DNA from: Elysia crispata
Lineage: Eukaryota; Mollusca; Gastropoda; Plakobranchidae
NCBI GenBank assembly: GCA_033675545.1
Contig: JAWDGP010004710.1
Location: forward strand, 67,001-131,000
DNA length: 64,000 nt
Direction of reading: 5' to 3'
Each line of letters begins with the position of its first letter. Positions within the stretch are counted from its first letter, which is position 1. The position numbers and the translations under genes are program-made. Shown here in pieces: positions 61,301 through 64,000 of the stretch. The notes below the pieces were generated by a model that had not been told where the DNA came from, did no database searches, and worked only from the letters and a program-made list of their open reading frames with translations.

Positions 61301-64000
61301 TTTAAGCAAAAAAAAAAATAAAAAATAACCTTCACATACAAATACAATGTATAAGTTAAAACAGCACATGGCTCAAGAATAAATGGCACAAAATTAGCAC
61401 AAGAATGCCATTTTTCATCTCAAATTGGTCATGGTCAGTATCACTAACAAGGTTTTATCTTATGTCCATCTTTCTGTCAATAAAGCCTGTTTATTTCCTA
61501 ACAAAGCTAAGTATTTCTGCTGCCAAAAGTTAAAATATTTGATTTGGAACAACTAAATTCTCATCTCTATGAAAGATGTACTTCTAAAGAAAAAAAAACA
61601 ATGTGCATTCTGTACACTACTTGACAACACCTGGTACTGTTTGAATTATCAGAAAATTTAACTATAGTAGTAAACATATGAAAAAATGTGAGGCAATCAG
61701 GTAAACCAGGCATGAGGTAGAATTTTGAGTCTCTCTTATTATATGAAAGTAAATTTTCCGCCTCTTGAACATTTAAAAACATTAAAGCTGCAGCATTTCT
61801 ATGTTCTATCTTTTAGTTCAGATTAATTTAATTTTTTAAAGAAGACCATTGAAATTACTATTTTTTTTGGTTTTAACCACCTCTTGATCTTGTGACTTGT
61901 GCTTAGATTGCCTTACTCTATAAAATTCAGTTTCATTTTATAAATTCAACTTAGTAAGAATTATGTCTTGCATCCTATCCAAATGAGTCAGATGTTGCCA
62001 TTTGCACATTCAAAGGTATGCATACTAAAAATAATGCCTGTTACTGTCCTTCTTGATGGTGAAGATCGAATGCAAGTATCAGAACTTTCCAAGTCAACCT
62101 TAAATTATCTTTTTAAAAAACGAAAGAAAGAATGAACAAAGATTTTACAAAATGAAACTTCCAGCATTCATTTCATTGACACTTTGTATGAGACATGCAA
62201 GTGTGTTATTCCTTTTTAATCAGTCTAAAATAAAGGCAACAGAAAAAAACTATAAAAAATATAGTATAAATTAGATATCTAAGTACCTGCCATTTTCCTC
62301 CAACTTCTTTTAGTTTATTGTGAACATAGAATGTGACATACACCATCATCATACCTTCTGCAGGAGTGTGCTGTGTTGAAAAAAATAGAAAGCAATAGAA
62401 AAACTTGTAAAAATGTCTTCTAATGAAAAGGCTATGGTTATTCAAAAAGTCTAAATTTTTTTTATCTCATTCTTTCAAAACAGAATAGTACAAAATGTCT
62501 GAGATGAATTCCAATTGATTATGTCATGGACAAGAGACGGCTTCCAAATTTGTAAAGTACAATCGCCTTGGTGGAAATTAATATGTAAAGAAATATAATT
62601 TGACTTTTAAAAATCTAACTAACTTTTTTATTTGCTTTTCATCCATTTGTCTGTACCATTTCATAGGCCTGGAGATCAATCATGCTGTCATTTTCAAGCT
62701 CTTTACATTCGTAATGTAATTGCTCTACCTTAAAATATTTTCATGGCTTTTTCCATATTCAATTTTACTTAAGATGATAGAAATAAAACATGGATAGAAA
62801 AGTATTTACTGGTTTGAATTAAGTTTGTCATGATTTCAGACTAAGGTGCATGTAATGCATTATGCTGTAATTTGATCTGTTGACTTCCTCATCCTTTGTA
62901 GGTGTGTACTTTATGGGTAGCAGGTCGACTTAGATCTGTATATGTACATTGTTTTATTTAGTTATATAACATTTGTATTTCAAGCCTACGAACTTTGTTT
63001 GTTGACCATAGTTCGCTTTGAGAAAAGTATCCTTGAACGTGTGGTTTAGATTCTTCTGGAACCTTCCATTTAGTCCTAGCATAATGATGATTTCATCATT
63101 CCTTGTCCACCTCTGTTCCGATTGGTTGCTATTTTATAGCGCATTAATCACTATGTGTACAAGAATATTTTAGTATGAGTTATGTAATTCCTTTTCCAGA
63201 TAATTAAATAAGATTTAGTATAAATAAGAGTCAAAATTGTGTCCAGTCAATCAACTTCTTGTGATTAATGAGTCAATTTCTTGACAGTCAGCCATCAGTC
63301 AGCATTGTGTTGGATTAATTGTAATATTTACTAGCCGACTTCAGGCTTATTTTCTATAGACAAGTCTGTGATTGGCTGTATATATTTTCTTACCCCTGGA
63401 CAAACAGAGCCAAACAGATCACCAAAATCTGTTACAGTGCATGCAAATCTAAGTTCATAAATCCTTTTTCTTCCCTTCACTATTTTACAATTTTATTTGG
63501 ATCAGCTCTATTGATACCTTTTATATTCAAAAAGGGATATTGGCAAAACATCATTATTTTGATCACTAGCCATTCAAACATGAATTTCACGAAAACAAAA
63601 AAGGGCAGAGTGATACTACTATGAGTCATATAAAATGCTGCAGTTTTCCCTGATTAATTATCACATTGAATTTCATGTAATTTTTTTGGCTTATGCTTTT
63701 TTCAAATATGTGAAACAGCCTTTGCAAATGACATAGTAAAGTATTTTTCATATTCAAGGACTGGCTAGTTATCTAAAATGATTCAAATGAATTTAAATCA
63801 TCCTAATGCCTTAAGAATTCCTCATGAAATATCAAAAGAGCATCATCACTTGTTGCAATCTAATTAAGATGCATTATAAGGCAGAGTAATACTAAAATGA
63901 ATAAATTGCAGTAAGTGCATAAGTTTTGCTGTATGCAACATACATCACCATTGGAGACGATAAGCCCATTGTCATAGAATCCACTTGACAGGGACTTGTC
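55320..64000 (-). CDS. CROT: Peroxisomal carnitine O-octanoyltransferase, N-terminal part beyond window
   Basis: Nine exons (5' to 3'): 64000-63944 (partial), 62370-62287, 61238-61131, 60812-60682, 59682-59559, 58558-58480, 57580-57487, 56201-56082, 55458-55320 (TGA); 311 visible residues, all in phase. The acceptor at 60812 was preferred over 60806 because it keeps family spacing. The catalytic His is residue 20 (NGDHTPAEG, split from its Asp by an intron). CoA-side block YGKNYCKTKRLHPDAY, substrate block FYHGRTETMR, then STS at 235-237. The stretch from CDRHMMGLFLI through SGGGGNYILSTS follows CROT more closely than carnitine acetyltransferase. G246 occupies the position where CROT has Gly and acetyltransferase has Met, which fits a medium-chain acyl pocket. 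The protein ends ARL, a type-1 peroxisomal signal. Role: moves shortened acyl groups from CoA to carnitine for export from peroxisomes. Introns hold one MITE-like element. Confidence 0.93.
58163..58344. mobile_element. Short inverted-repeat element with CAGTGG ends
   Basis: Starts TA-CAGTGGAATTTGTTTATA and ends, reverse-complemented, CAGTGGAATCCCTTAAATAA; the first nine bases are identical. It lies in the CROT intron 57581-58479. TA flanks the left end only. At 182 bp it can carry no gene. A second internal CAGTGGAGATCTTA at 58314 resembles the left end of the element at 34329. Confidence 0.6.

Overview
The window is a stretch of an AT-rich invertebrate nuclear genome. Genes are split by short, clean GT-AG exons with introns of about 0.3-4 kb, microsatellites are dense, and relics of non-LTR retrotransposons, a tRNA-derived SINE and short terminal-inverted-repeat elements lie in introns and spacers. 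The protein divergence and this repeat set fit a lophotrochozoan, most likely a mollusc; that placement is inference from style, not a database match.

Four conserved animal genes can be read exon by exon, in alternating orientation. (1) 102-7008 (+): SH3BP5 (Sab-type Rab11 exchange factor), first exon(s) left of the window. (2) 18065-34197 (-): SLC30A5/ZnT5, a zinc transporter of the early secretory pathway, complete in 16 coding exons (772 codons plus stop). (3) 39207-47549 (+): DCTN3, the small dynactin subunit, complete in 8 exons including a 21-nt microexon. (4) 55320-64000 (-): a carnitine O-octanoyltransferase (CROT) with a peroxisomal C-terminus, cut by the right edge. SH3BP5/ZnT5 and DCTN3/CROT are convergent pairs; ZnT5/DCTN3 is a divergent pair with a 5-kb spacer full of (CT)n and (AG)n tracts. 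The genes have unrelated jobs (membrane traffic, zinc loading, motor cargo adaptor, peroxisomal lipid oxidation) and nothing suggests they act as one system.

Between and inside the genes: (AGT)n, (TTA)n and (TC)n arrays in SH3BP5 introns; an antisense LINE relic at 3.8-4.2 kb; a pair of opposite-facing coding-like fragments at 11.3-11.75 kb; a SINE at 13.7 kb; a probable 3.9-kb ZnT5 3' UTR; a 193-bp tandem duplication, a young 5'-truncated LINE and an adjacent 450-bp inverted-repeat element in ZnT5 introns; three elements with CAGTGG/CAGTTG ends; and a hairpin plus a 288-bp inverted repeat at 51.1-51.5 kb.

No retrovirus-like element, CRISPR array, tRNA or rRNA gene was recognised. I found no undescribed multi-gene system; the most interesting items are the DCTN3 microexon, the 24-bp coding repeat in the ZnT5 zinc loop, the paired coding-like relics at 11.5 kb, and a candidate poison exon between ZnT5 exons 1 and 2.
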